This document shows positions 10,951-21,956 of a DNA stretch of 64,000 nt, piece after piece. A program made the position numbers and the translations under genes. The stretch is taken from positions 69,577,468 through 69,641,467 of the forward strand of contig NC_088796.1 of the NCBI RefSeq assembly GCF_011386835.1, written 5' to 3'. The notes below the pieces were generated by a model that saw only the letters and a list, made by a program, of their open reading frames with translations, ran no database searches and was not told where the DNA came from. Source of the DNA: Chrysemys picta bellii. Lineage: Eukaryota; Chordata; Testudines; Emydidae. Numbering within the stretch: position 1 is the first letter of the stretch; every line of letters starts with the position of its first letter.

Positions 10951-11090
10951 CACTGACATAAGAGAGACCTCATTGGCTGAGATGGTGGCAGGTGGGGACT
11001 TCTGATTGGTGGCTGCTGCTAGGCACAGTGCAGTGATTGGCCAGAGGGAGTGGACTGATGGGGTTGGGTAGGGCTGAAGAGTATAAATGG
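10786..11090 (+). promoter_or_regulatory. CCAAT-box array followed by a TATA box
   Basis: CCAAT occurs at 10786 and 10819. The reverse form ATTGG occurs at 10972, 11005 and 11036. Within each cluster the spacing is 33, 33 and 31 bp. TATAAA lies at 11082-11087, 46 bp after the last box, a normal distance for a plus-strand core promoter starting near 11,112. NF-Y binding at 31-33-bp spacing is known from G2/M cell-cycle promoters, and that link is inferred. No downstream plus-strand coding exon was found. Confidence 0.5.
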
Positions 11091-11099
11091 GTGGCTGGG

Positions 11100-13040
11100 T
11101 ATTCAGGGTGGTTTCTGTACCCAGCATCCTGACAGTGATAGTGGTGTACAGTGCTGTCTGGAGGGCTTGTGGCTGAATGGGGGGGCAGGACAAGGTGTGG
11201 CTGAGGGGGCTTTGGCTGCTCAGTGGGTTTGACCCCCTCTTCTAGGGCAGTCCCCTATCCCAGTCTGGGCCTGGTTGTTTGTTTGTATGCGCCTAGGGTT
11301 TCTCGGAGGCTTAATTAAGGCCTCAGCCAGCCACCTCCAGGCACAGAACAACATGGGATCTGGTTGTCTCACAGCTTTTCAGTCTCTGTGGTAGACACAC
11401 CAGGCAAAGGCTATGCTTTGATCCCATTAGGGACACCTTGAGGCAAGAGAGGCTAGTGGACAACAATTTTTTTTCTTTTCTTTGGGTTCCTCTTGAAACC
11501 GTGTCCCCCCTTCCCCCTGCTGCTAGGGGACTTAATATTTATCAACATGTTACATACACAAGTCAACTTCTTTCACCTCAAGCAATCAAATGCACCAAAT
11601 AGAGTCTGATCACAGATACATTGTCCCTTTTGCAAACTTGCAGATCAGAGTGAGCTGGCCCAGGGCTTTGATAGCAATATGGCCAGCGTGGATCTCACCT
11701 GTGCAGGATTACTTTAAGGACCTTACTAGCTCAAGAAAATTAACAAAGGTATTCCATAACTTTAGAGAAAAATCTGCACAATGGGATCTGACTACGTCTG
11801 TATCAGCCAGGCAACCTACCAACATCTGTCAGTTTCCTGGTGACAGGCACCCATAACTTGTAAGCAAATCGATCAATAGGCAGATTGCAATGCCAGTGTA
11901 TTTTTGACACAAAAAAGTGTGTTACATGTTTTTTTTTAAAAATGAGTATCCATAGTATTTTGTTATATTAATTTAGCTTGCTCTGTTAAAACTTCTGAGG
12001 TAATTTTACCCACACCAAACTTGAAGTGTTAATATTCCTCGGTTGAAATCTGATATGGTGTGATATAATGGAGGTTTATTAATTCTCTTGATAAAAGAAT
12101 ATGTCTTCTGCTTACTATTCAGTTTGTTGGATTCCCTTCTGCTCTTGGAGGCTCAGCTATGGTCTAGCCTGCTATTTTATATATACTGGGTAAAGAACAA
12201 ATGACTTGTTTTCTTTCTGATGCAGAACTGGCTAGTATCTCTGCCTTTGTCAACTCACGATTAGACTAATGGAATTCTCTGTACACGGCCTTAAAGCACT
12301 CGGAAACTTAAGTTAGTGCAGAGTGCAACCCCCCTGCTTATTAAATGGTGATTCACAAAGAGAGCGAGTCATACTGCTGCAGTTGTGATTGGCAATGTGA
12401 CTCAAGCTAAAAAGAGGGGACTGGTAGCAGATGATTTTCTTAAAGGGGATCCTCAAATCTGGAATTTGTCACTGCTCGTCTTCCCACTTCTTCAGTCCAA
12501 CTGAACCTGATTTTGATAACCTTCAAGGCAAAGCCCTTTTTGAGGGGTGGTGTGAGTGTGTTGTGTGATATTCTGTAGTATAGTTTGAGAGCTAGCAGTG
12601 CCTTGGATGAACAAGTCATTATCGGTTTAAATTTTTAGCCTTGGTCTCATATATGGTACCTGACCACCACTGCAGAATTACAGTATGCCGTTTTCCTTCA
12701 GGGGTCTGAGAGTATACTCTGTGTACCATGAACTTGGAGGCAAACACTGCAGGTACTCCAAGCACTAGGTTCTACAGGCTGTAAACTTCAGTGGGTTCTG
12801 ATAAACACTCACGCTGAGTAACAGAGGATTGCTTTGGTACGGCAGATAAAATAGAGGATGCACATACCCTAGATACAATTGCTTTTACCAGTTACATGAA
12901 CTGAGGAAAACAGTTCCTAACCTAACTCCTAAGAGGTATAATAAGTATAGGGGTATAATAAGAGAGTCTTGGTGTAACTCTCACACACCTCTTCCTGTAC
13001 CCTGCTACCTTGTATTCTCCTGCAGCAGCAACTGCTAGCC
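11100..13040. other. No recognised gene
   Basis: Noncoding DNA downstream of the TATA box. It includes a pyrimidine-rich stretch (11,466-11,520) and AT-rich segments. No exon with both splice sites and a conserved-looking peptide could be supported. Confidence 0.4.
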
Positions 13041-13054
13041 CTCTGCTAGCAACA

Positions 13055-13255
13055 ACGGCCCAAATCCACAAGGGTCTTAGGTATTGCAATGCTGCATGTT
13101 GCAGTACCTAACATTTAGGCACCTTGCCCCTCAGTGATATCTATAAACCCTGAGTTAGGCACCTAGGCTCCCTATACAAAGCATGGGGAATGATAAGCAC
13201 CTATGACCAGGACCCACAAAAGCCAGCACTCTTGTCAGGGAACTGCCTAAACTAG
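13055..13255. repeat. Partial second copy of the 7850-8570 repeat
   Basis: Shares in order the AAATCCACAAGGG start, the GCAATGCTGCA and TTTAGGCACCTTGCC blocks, GAGTTAGGCACC, CTCCCTATACAAAGCATGG and the AACTGCCTAAACTAGCCCA block with the element at 7850. Only the left part is present. It overlaps the end of an RT fragment. Confidence 0.55.
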
Positions 13256-13520
13256 CCCATAGCAGATGAGGAGGAATATGGTGGTGATGTCCTAATAGTA
13301 TTGGTGAAAGAACCGAACCTTGAGGAAGACTGTTGATCTGACACTTCCAAGAACTGCAATGGTCGCCCATGTGTCCTCTGAACCGCCTGTTTTAGAGGAA
13401 AAGCTCTACTATTTGACCACCTAATGCAGGGCAACTCAAGAGAATTACACAAAAGGCCTGTGTGCCAAACTGTGTCATAAGTGGTGGACAAATCCAGGAA
13501 GATGGTTCCTGTCTTCAAAT
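13155..13520 (-). pseudogene. Non-LTR reverse transcriptase fragment
   Basis: On the minus strand one frame reads TIFLDLSTTYDTVWH (RT motif A region). After a frameshift another reads SLPQGSVLSPILL (motif B). This is the middle of a LINE RT domain with the rest missing. The family is uncertain; the AYDTVWH wording is more like Jockey/Rex-type or L2-like LINEs than the CR1 copies nearby. Confidence 0.6.
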
Positions 13521-14035
13521 TTTGTTGAAAACTATTTCAATAAAGATGGTCAAGGCTAAAATTTGATCCTTTTCTTAACTCTGCCTGCTTAACCTGCAAA
13601 ACATCATCCAACTCTGGACAAGTTGTAAGATATATATGTATCTTAGGAAGGAATTGGGCCTGTGATTCTATTGTTAGATATTATATAATAAAATATGGTA
13701 TGACTGGCCCTGTAATGATGGCTTGGAACTTTTTAACATAATGAACATATTTGTTCGTTCCTTAATAAAATCTTCTAGATCCTGACTGATTCAGCAACCA
13801 CTTCTTAATTTTCACAAAGCATTAGATGAATGTTTAATTTTTTTTTTAAATCCCTAAAATTGGTAAATGACTTTGATATGAAGAAATGACTCAGATTCAC
13901 TAAAAAGGAGACAGTTTAATCTAACAGTTTGGCTTGTGGCTAGTTCGGTATTAAATATGAAGTGTTTCCATAGAAATATCCCCTATGTAAATGTATTAAA
14001 ATACTTTAATTCATTAAAGTGCTTCCCATAAATTA
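13521..14035. other. No recognised gene
   Basis: AT-rich noncoding DNA with no identifiable repeat ends. Confidence 0.4.
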
Positions 14036-14113
14036 AAAATGGAGAGGGTGCATAAGAGAATGAAAAAAATATTCAAGGGCTGAAGAAAATGCCTTACAGT
14101 GAGTGTTTTAAAG

Positions 14114-14389
14114 CAGTGGTTCTCAACCAGGTGACCAGGGCCCCCTGGGGGGCCGCGAGCAAGTTTCAGGGGGTCCGCCAGAGAGCAGGCCGGCATTAGA
14201 CTTGCTGGCGCCCAAGGCAGAAAGCTGGCAGTTGCCCCAGGCAGTTGCCCTGCTTGCTACCCTCTAATGCTGGCTCTGGTTTTTAATCTACTGAATATGC
14301 AGAAAAACAGTTGTGGCACAGGTGGGCCTTGGAGTTTCTATAGCATGTGGAGGGGGGAGCCTCAGAAAGAAAAAGGTTGAGAAACCCTA
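14114..14389. mobile_element. Non-autonomous hAT element
   Basis: A 276-bp element with inverted ends CAGTGGTTCTCAACC (left) and the complement of TAGGGTTTCTCAACC (right), flanked by a perfect 8-bp target duplication TTTTAAAG at 14106-14113 and 14390-14397. The 8-bp duplication and end sequence fit the hAT superfamily. No transposase remains. Confidence 0.9.
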
Positions 14390-14639
14390 TTTTAAAGAGC
14401 TCAAGCCATTTAATATATCTAAAAAGATTGAGAGATGAGTTGATTACAGTGTCTAAGTACCTTCATGGGAAGAAAATACTGGTGTCTTTAATCTAGTGGA
14501 GAAAGGTGTAGCAAGAACCAATGGCTGGAGCTGGAACCAGACCAAAGCCCTGAGATAAGTGGGGAAGTGAGATACAAGGAGGAAGCATGAGCAGGAGAGC
14601 GCAAGAGGGGAGGACTCCTGTCTCATACTGAGAAAGCAG

Positions 14640-17497
14640 GATGATCAGCGAGTTATCTTAAGTGCCTGTACACAAATGCAAGAAGCCTGGGAAATAAGCA
14701 GGGAGGACTGGAAGTCCTGGCACAGTCATGGAATTATGATGTGATTGGAATAACAGAGACTTGGTGGGATAACTTACATGACTGGAATACTTGTCATGGA
14801 TAGATATAAACAGTTCAGGAAGGACAGGCAGGGCCGAAAAGGTGGGGGAGTTGCATTGTATGTAAGAGAGCAGTATGACTGCTCAGAGCTCCAGTATGAA
14901 ACTACAGAAAAGTCTGAGAGTCTCTGGATTAAGTTTAGAAGTGTGAGCATCAAGGGTCATGTTGTGGTGGGACTCTGCTATAGACCACCTGACCGGGGGA
15001 TGAAGTGGACGATACTTTCTTCAGCCAACTAACAGAAGTTACTAGATCACAGGCCCTGGTTCTCATGGGGGACTTTAATCACCCTGATATCTGCTGGGAG
15101 AGCAATACAGCGGTGCACAGAGAATCCAGGAAGTTTTTGGAAAGTGTAGGAGACAATTTCCTGGTGCAAGTGCTGGAGGAACCAACTAGAGGCACAGCTT
15201 TTCTTGACCTGCTGCTCACAAAGAGGGAAAAATTAGTAGGGGAAGCAAAAGTGGATGGGAACCTGGGAGGCAGTAACCATGAGATGGCTGAGTTCAGGAT
15301 CCTGACAAAAGGAAGAAAGGAGAGTAGCAGAATATGGAGCCTGGACTTCAGAAAAGCAGACTTTGACTCCCTCAGGGAACTGATGGGCAGGATCTCCTGG
15401 GAGAATAACATGAGGGGGAAAGGAGTCCAGGAGAGCTGGCTGTACTTTAAAGAATCCTTATTGAGGTTGCAGGAACAAACCATTCCAATGTGTAGAAAGA
15501 ATAGTATATATGGCAGGCAACCAGCTTGGCTTAACAGTGAAATCCTTGCTGATCTTAAACACAAAAAAAGAAGATTACAAGAAGTGGAAGCTTGAACAAA
15601 TGACCAGAGAGGGGTATAAAAATATTGCTCAGGCATGCAGGAGTGAAATCAGGAAGGCCAAATCACAATTGGAGTTGCAGCTAGCAAGGGATGTTAAGAG
15701 TAACAAGAAGGGTTTCTACAGGTATGTTAGCAACAAGAAGAAGGTCAGGGAAAGTGTTGGCCCCTTACTGAATGGGGGAGGCAACCTAGTGACAAAGGAT
15801 GTCGGGGAAAGGCTTTTTTTGCCTCTGTCTTCACAAACAAGAAGGGGGGATTAGTCCTGCTTTGAGCAGGGGATTGGACTAGATGATCTCCTGAGGTCCC
15901 TTCCAACCCTGATATGCTATGATTCTATGAACAAGGTCAGGTCCCAGACTACTGCACTGGGCAGCACAATATGGGGAGGAGGTGACCAGCCCTCTGTGGA
16001 GAAAGATGTGGTTCAGGACTATTTAGAAAAGCTGGATGAGCACAAGTCCATGGGGCCGGATATACTGCATCCAAGGGTGCTAAAGGAGTTGGCGGATGTG
16101 ATTGCAGAGCCATTGGCCATTATCTTTGAAAACTCATGGCAACTGGGGGAGGTCCCGGATGATTGGAAAAAGGCGAATGTAGTGCCCATCTTTAAAAAAG
16201 GGAAGAAGGAGGATCCGGGGAACTATAGGCCAGTCAGCCTCACCTCAGTCCCTGGAAAAATCATGGCGCAAGTCCTCAAGGAATCAATTTTGAAGCACTT
16301 CAAGGAGAGGAAAGTGATCAGGATCAGTCAGCATGGATTCACCAAAGGCAAGTCATGCCTGACTAACCTAATTGCTTTCTATGATGAGATAACTGGTTCT
16401 GGGATGAGGGGAAAGCACTGGACGTGTTATTCCTTGACTTTAGCAAAGCTTTTGATATGGTCTCCCACAGTATTCTTGCCAGCAAGTTAAAGAAGTGTGG
16501 GCTGGATGAATGGACTATAAGGTGGATAGAAAGCTGGCTAGATCATCGGGCTCAACGGGTAGTGATCAATGGCTCCATGTCTAGTTGGCAGCCAGTATCA
16601 AGCGGAGTGCCGCAAGGGTCGGTCCTGGGGCCAGTTTTGTTCAATATCTTCATTAATGATCTGGAGGATGGCATGGATTGCACCCTCAGCAAGTCTGCAG
16701 GTGACACTAAACTGGGAGGAGTAGTAGATATGCTGGAGGGTAGGGATAGGATACAAAGGGACCTAGACAAATTAGAGGATTGGGCCAAAAGAAATCTGAT
16801 GAGGTTCAACAAGGACAAGTGCAGAGTCCTGCACTTAGGACGGAAGAATCTTATGCACTGCTACAGACTAGGGACCGAGCGGCTAGGCAGCAGTTCTGCA
16901 GAAAAGGACCTAGGGGTTACAGTGGACGAGAAGCTGGATATGAGTCAACAGTGTGCCCTTGTTGCCAAGAAGGCTAACAGCATTTTGGGCTGTATAAGTA
17001 GGAGCATTGCCAGCAGATCGACGAACGTGATCATTCCCCTCTATTTGACATTGGTGAGGCCTCATCTGGAGTACTGTATCCAGTTTTGGGCCCCACACTA
17101 CAAGAAGGATGTGGAAAAATTAGAAAGAGTGCAGTGGAGGGCAAAAAGAATGATTAGGGGGCAGGAGCACATGACTTATGAGGAGAGGCTGAGGGAATTG
17201 GGATTATTTAGTCTGCAGAAGAGAAGAATAAGGGGGGATTTGATAGCTGCTTTCAAGTACCTGAAAGGGGGTTCCAAAGAGGATGGATCTAGACTGTTCT
17301 CAGTGGTACCAGATGACAGAACAAGGAGTAATGGACTCAAGTTGCAGTGGGGGAGGTTTAGGTTGGATATTAGGAAAAACTTTTTCACTAGGAGGGTGGT
17401 GAAGCTCTGGAATGGGTTACCTAGGGAGGTGGTGGAATCTCCTTCCTTAGAGGTGTGTAAGGTCAGGTTTGACAAATCCCTGGCTGGGATGATTTAG
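14640..17497 (+). pseudogene. CR1 ORF2: endonuclease and reverse transcriptase
   Basis: The endonuclease region has a decayed N-terminus (stops before 14778), then GLCYRPPD, LMGDFNHPDICW near 15065 and the SNHEMAEF block. The RT has GPDILHPRVLKELA, NYRPVSLTS, motif [14 protein letters not shown] near 16430, motif [11 protein letters not shown] near 16610, and a motif C region where the expected FADD-type core reads SAGDT. The C-terminal block [13 protein letters not shown] follows. The frame is broken at about 15003-15032, at the nested insertion at 15842, and at about 16420-16490. It cannot make a functional protein. Confidence 0.85.
15842..15929 (+). mobile_element. Very short CR1 tail nested in CR1 ORF2
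   Basis: An 88-bp piece carrying the CR1 3' UTR (TTGAGCAGGGGATTGGACTA, then ATGCTATGATTCTATG) lies in the same orientation inside the coding region of the surrounding CR1. The host coding sequence resumes directly after it. A 6-bp AACAAG repeat (15836-15841 and 15930-15935) is a likely target duplication. Confidence 0.8.
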
Positions 17498-17557
17498 TTG
17501 GGTATTGTTCCTGCTTTGAGCAGGGGGTTGGACTAGATGACCTCCTGAGGTCCCTTC

Positions 17558-17980
17558 TGTCAGAGAAAAACAGAGTTCTCCCTCTCAGGTTGGGTGCAGC
17601 AAGTCAGATACTTTATTTTCTCTAGCAATTGCGTGGAGGGAGAGAGCAAAACAGGTCTCTCTCAGGTAAACAATTACAGCAAGCATTTATACCTTTTGTT
17701 ACATACAATAATGGGCAACAGCTGCATTTTGTTTATACATATGTCATCCTGATATCTTATTTTCTTCCACAATTTAGACTATAGTCTACATTCCATACTT
17801 ATCTAACACAAGGTCGCAACAACTTCTCACACAGTTCTTTCCCACTCGCCTCACACAATCCTCGCTTCTATGAATCTCGCATTATTAGGGTTAAAGCTAG
17901 CCTGACTCTTGCTCACAGAGGGGACTGTTTGACTATGAAATCCCCTTCAAATCCCTGTCAGTTCTTTCTCTACTTCCACA
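17558..17980 (-). mobile_element. Solo LTR, 423 bp
   Basis: Interrupts the CR1 3' tail exactly. It has TG...CA ends and a 4-bp duplication CTTC at 17554-17557 and 17981-17984. Read on the minus strand it has a TATA box (17686-17691) and, about 70 bp later, AATAAA (17612-17617), so transcription would run on the minus strand. No internal retroviral genes are present, so it is a recombination remnant. A 4-bp duplication is typical of class I (gamma-like) endogenous retroviruses; the class is inferred. Confidence 0.8.
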
Positions 17981-18404
17981 CTTCCAACCCTGATATTCTA
18001 TGATTCTATGTTTCTATGAATTTCAAATTGGAAATAGGATACACATTTTTAACAGTGAGGATGATAAATCACTGGAACAACCCACCACGGGGGTGGAGGT
18101 GGGGTGGATTCTCCATTTGTTGATGTGTTCAAATCAGAACTAGATAACTTCCAGAAAGATATGCTTTAGTCAAACACAAGTTATTGGGTTCAAAACAAAG
18201 GTAACTGGGTGACATTTACTATTCTGTGATATACAAGAAGTCAGATTAGATTATCCATTGGGCCCTTCTGGCCTTAAACTCTATGAATATATAGATTTCA
18301 CATTTGAAAGCTTTCATTGTGTGTTACCAACGTTATTCCTCAGAACAATACATTGATGTTATTAAGGTCAAATATATATTTTTGTGTTTGTACAGCACCT
18401 AGAC

Positions 18405-18818
18405 CAGTGATTCTCAACCAGTGGTATGTGTACCTCTAGGGGTACACAGAGATCTTCCAGGGGGTACATCAACTCATCTAGCTCTTTGCCTAGCTTTACA
18501 ACAGGCTACATAAAAATCACTAGGGAAGTCCATACAATCGAAAATTTCATACAGTCAATGACTTGTTTATACTTCTCTATGTACTATATACTGAAATGTA
18601 AGTACAATATTTATATTCCATTTGGTTTATTTTTTAATTATACAGTACAAATGAGAAAATAAGCAAGTTTTCATTAATAGTGTGCTGTGACACTTTTGTA
18701 TTTTTATGTCTGATTTTGTAAGGAAGTAGATTTTAAGTGAGGTGAAACTTGGGGGGGTCTCAAGACAAATCAGACTCCTGAAAGGAATACAGTAGTCTGG
18801 AAAGTTTGAGAGCCACTG
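18405..18818. mobile_element. Non-autonomous hAT element, 414 bp
   Basis: Ends CAGTGATTCTCAACCAG and the complement of CAGTGGCTCTCAAAC, flanked by a perfect 8-bp duplication ACCTAGAC at 18397-18404 and 18819-18826. No transposase gene. The internal open frame at its left is not coding. Confidence 0.9.
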
Positions 18819-18879
18819 ACCTAGACAATGTGGCCCTGACCTATGATTGGGGCACTTAGGTGCTACTTCAATACTAATA

Positions 18880-19088
18880 CTGACACTCCCTGGGTTACGC
18901 AAGACCCGACTTACACAAATCCTTACGAAAAAGTTCCGTAAGCTAGAAATAGGAGGTTTTTGGGGTGGGGAGGTTGTTTGGGGTTTTTTTTTTGCATAAT
19001 GGTTGGAGATGCGTTTCCGACTTACGCAAAATTTGAGTTATGCAAGGCGTTCCGGAACAGAACGCTTGTGTAAGTCGGGGAGCATCTG
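18880..19088. mobile_element. Tc1/mariner-type MITE, 209 bp
   Basis: Inverted ends (CTGACACTCCCTGGGTTACG on the left; the complement of CAGATGCTCCCCGACTTAC on the right) flanked by TA on both sides. Internal CGACTTAC/GTAAGTCG repeats recur. Pogo/Tigger-like ends are suggested by the wording; the family is inferred. Confidence 0.7.
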
Positions 19089-19409
19089 TAATAATACATC
19101 AGTCTCAAACCTTAAGAAAATAACTTGATAGATCAGATTTTTCTTTAAAGGCACAATGATAATTTTCTCAAAGTTTGACCACTAGTTTATGTACTATGTC
19201 TAAAGTTTTATTTACCTAAAGACAATATTGCATGCAGGGACATGAATCCAACTGTTGTAACTTTCTTTACATAACTTAAATCTGTAAATTTCTTATTTGA
19301 ATGATTTGTTGAAATTGCTTCTCAACTGCTTGTATTATAGAATTTACAAAAAGTAATTTTCAGATGTTTTAAATTCAAAGAACTGTACTGATAAAGTTAA
19401 GTTTAATTA

Positions 19410-21956
19410 CACTGGTCTACAATTTTTGAGAAGTCGTCTGCTTCAGAGATAAAATGTACTATTTATTATGTATTTTGATGTGCTGAATTCAAATATGACA
19501 ATTAAAACAACTGATTGGCTACTGTTTCTAAGATATTTAAGTTTTTACATTTTATGTCTATGTATATTGTGTAGATAGAGTTTTAATCATAAATTGTAAA
19601 CCTAGGTCTTTTCATGTGTTTATGTTTGCTTTACATGATAATATTTCACCTGTCCTGTTTATGTAACACTTTAAAAATCAGCAAAAGGGTTATATAAATA
19701 AAATTTATTATGAAACAAAAGGCAAAAAACTATTATGTACACAGTTTAGTCCTATTCAGTGTCTACTCGAAGCTTCTTGGCTTGTCTCTTGTATTCATTA
19801 AATGGAGCATCTCTTGTCACTGTCCAGCAATAGTCTGCAAACATTGATGGGCTCCATTTGCCCTGATAGTGTTTCTCCATTGTTGAAATGTCCTGGTGAA
19901 ATCACTCACCGTGCTCGTCGCTCACTGCTCCGCAGTTCAGTGGGAAAAAATCTAGATGAGAGTGCAAAAAATGTATCTTTAGTGACACGTGGCAACCAAG
20001 GCTTTTGTATGCCTTGAGGAGGTTTTCCACCAACAACCTGTAGTTGTCTGACTTGTTGTTTCCGATAAAATTTATTGCCACTAACTGGAAGGCTTTCCAT
20101 GCCGTCTTTTCCTTGCCACGCAGTGCATGGTCAAATGCATCATCTCGAAGAAGTTCACGAATCTGAGGACCAACAAAGACACCTTCCTTTATCTTAGCTT
20201 CACTTAACCTTGGAAATTTTCCACGGAGGTACCTGAAAGCTGCTTGTGTTTTGTCAATGGCCTTGACAAAGTTCTTCATCAGACCCAGCTTGATGTGTAA
20301 GGGTGGTAACAAAATCTTCCTTGATTCAACAAGTGGTGGATGCTGAACACTTTTCCTCCCCGGCTCCAATGACTGTCGGAGTGGCCAATCTTTCTTGATG
20401 TAGTGGGAATCTCTTGCATGACTATCCTATTCACAGAGAAAACAGCAGTACTTTGTGTATCCAGTCTGCAGACCAAGCATGAGAGCAACAACCTTCAAAT
20501 CGCCACAAAGCTGCCACTGATGTTGGTCATAGTTTATGCACCTCAAAAGTTGTTTCATGTTGTCATAGGTTTCCTTCATATGGACTGCATGACCAACTGG
20601 AATTGATGGCAAAACATTGCCATTATGCAGTAAAACAGCTTTAAGACTCGTCTTCCATGAATCAGTGAACAGTCTCCACTCATCTGGATCATGAACGATG
20701 TTGAGGGCTGCCATCACACCATCGATGTGGTTGCAGGCTACAAGATCACCTTCCATGAAGAAGAATGGGACAAGTTCCTTTTGATGGTCACGGAACATGG
20801 AAACCTTAACATCACCTGCCAGGAGATTCCACTGCTGTAGTCTGGAGCCCAACAGCTCTGCCTTACTCTTGGGTAGTTCCAAATCCCTGACAAGGTCATT
20901 CAGTTCATCTTGTGTTATGAGGTGTGGTTCAGAGGAGGAGGATGGGAGAAAATGTGGGTCCTGTGACATTGATGGTTCAGGACCAGAAGTTTCATCCTCT
21001 TCCTCTTCCTCGTCTGACTCAAGTGAGAATGATTCTGGTGCACCAGGAACCGGCAGTCCTTCTCCGTGGGGTACTGGGCATATAGCTGATGGAATGTTTG
21101 GATAATGCACAGTCCACTTTTTCTTCTTTGACACACCTTTCCCAACTGGAGGCACCATGCAGAAGTAACAATTGCTGGTATGATCTGTTGGCTCTCTCCA
21201 AATCATTGGCACTGCAAAAGACATAGATTTCCTTTTCCTGTTCAACCACTGGCAAAGATTTGTTGCACAAGTGTTGCAGCATATGTGTGGGGCCCACCTC
21301 TTGTCCTGATCTCCAATTTTGCAGCCAAAAGAAAGGTGATAGGCTTTCCTAACCATAGTGGTTATACTGCTCTTTTGTGATGCAAAAGTCACTTCACCAC
21401 AAACATAGCAGAAGTTATCTGCACTGTTCACACAAGTACGAGGCATCTCTGCTCACTTTGGCTAAACAGAAATGTGTCCCTTTGCAAAATCAAACACTGA
21501 CAAATAAGAGAGCACGACACTGTATGATTTCTAGAGCTGATATAGGGCAATTTGTTAAGCAGAGTGATGTAAGCTTCGTTATGATTGCATCATCCATGAC
21601 TTCTAGGAATAACATGATGCAATTCATATCATGTATGACGCAATACCAGCTTCAGATTGCATCATTCATTGTTTTGCCTAAAAAGCAAGTACTGTCCAAA
21701 CCCAGTCATAGATTTATTCATAGATCCAGTCAAAGATGTATTTTAGTCATTTCTGGTTTAAATTGAGATCCCTTCCCTTTATAACTCACTTATCCTCCGC
21801 CATTCCCAAGTCAAGGGTCGTATATACTGACCCAATAGCATATCTTGAAAACTAGAGCCAATCAACAATTTTAAGCATAATTTTCGTTCTCAGTGACCCA
21901 GAATTAGTAAAGTTTGACTACATTTATTTCAGAAGCATTTTGGCTGTAGAACAGGG
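19410..21956 (-). mobile_element. DNA transposon with long imperfect inverted ends
   Basis: About 110-120 bp at the left end (from CACTGGTCTACAATTTTTGA) aligns, with gaps, to the reverse complement of the right end (CCCTGTTCTACAGCCAAAAT at 21956). Both contain a TGATTGGCT...AAGATAT block. The element holds a single minus-strand gene (19752-21446). The immediate flanks are TTA-rich but the target duplication is not resolved, so the superfamily is left open. Confidence 0.65.
19752..21446 (-). pseudogene. Transposase-like protein of an uncharacterised transposon family
   Basis: One frame runs from ATG at 21446 to TAG at 19752-19754 (about 564 codons), broken only by two in-frame stops: TAG at 20427-20429 and TGA at 19902-19904. 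The N-terminus has paired Cys motifs (CYVCG; HICCNTC; CYFC), then an acidic Glu/Ser linker. The second half holds QWQLCGDLKVV, YTKYCCFLCE, PPLHIKLGLMKNFVKA, SLKIHFLHSHLDFFP and a DEHGE...FHQD core that looks catalytic. Near-identical proteins are known to me from scattered animal genomes (fish, arthropods, cnidarians), always repeat-like. The reaction is inferred to be transposition. Few changes and no frameshift imply recent activity. Confidence 0.75.

Larger units (their letters stand above)
14545..18019 (+). mobile_element. CR1 LINE, nearly full ORF2
   Basis: Plus-strand CR1 running from just before the endonuclease to a typical tail (TTGAGCAGGGGGTTGGACTA, then TGATATTCTATGATTC). It is interrupted by a short CR1 tail at 15842-15929 and a solo LTR at 17558-17980. 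It sits inside an older CR1/L3-like copy whose sequence resumes at about 18020. Confidence 0.85.
14036..18295 (+). repeat. Old CR1/L3-like LINE remnant, split into three pieces
   Basis: Pieces at 14036-14113, 14390-14545 and 18020-18295 read continuously as the C-terminal RT part and 3' UTR of a diverged CR1/L3-type element: a degenerate RLRDELITVSKYLHG-like run, then a TTTTTAACAGTGAGGATGA block, then the TTCTGGCCTTAAACTCTATGAAT tail. The first gap is filled by a hAT element and the second by a younger CR1. It is heavily mutated and clearly the oldest component of the nest. Confidence 0.7.

Noticed and set aside
10071..11193. Open frames of 99-252 codons across the CpG island on both strands
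   Set aside because: High GC removes stop codons; peptides are Arg/Pro/Ala-rich noise, and the donor site inside argues for an untranslated exon.
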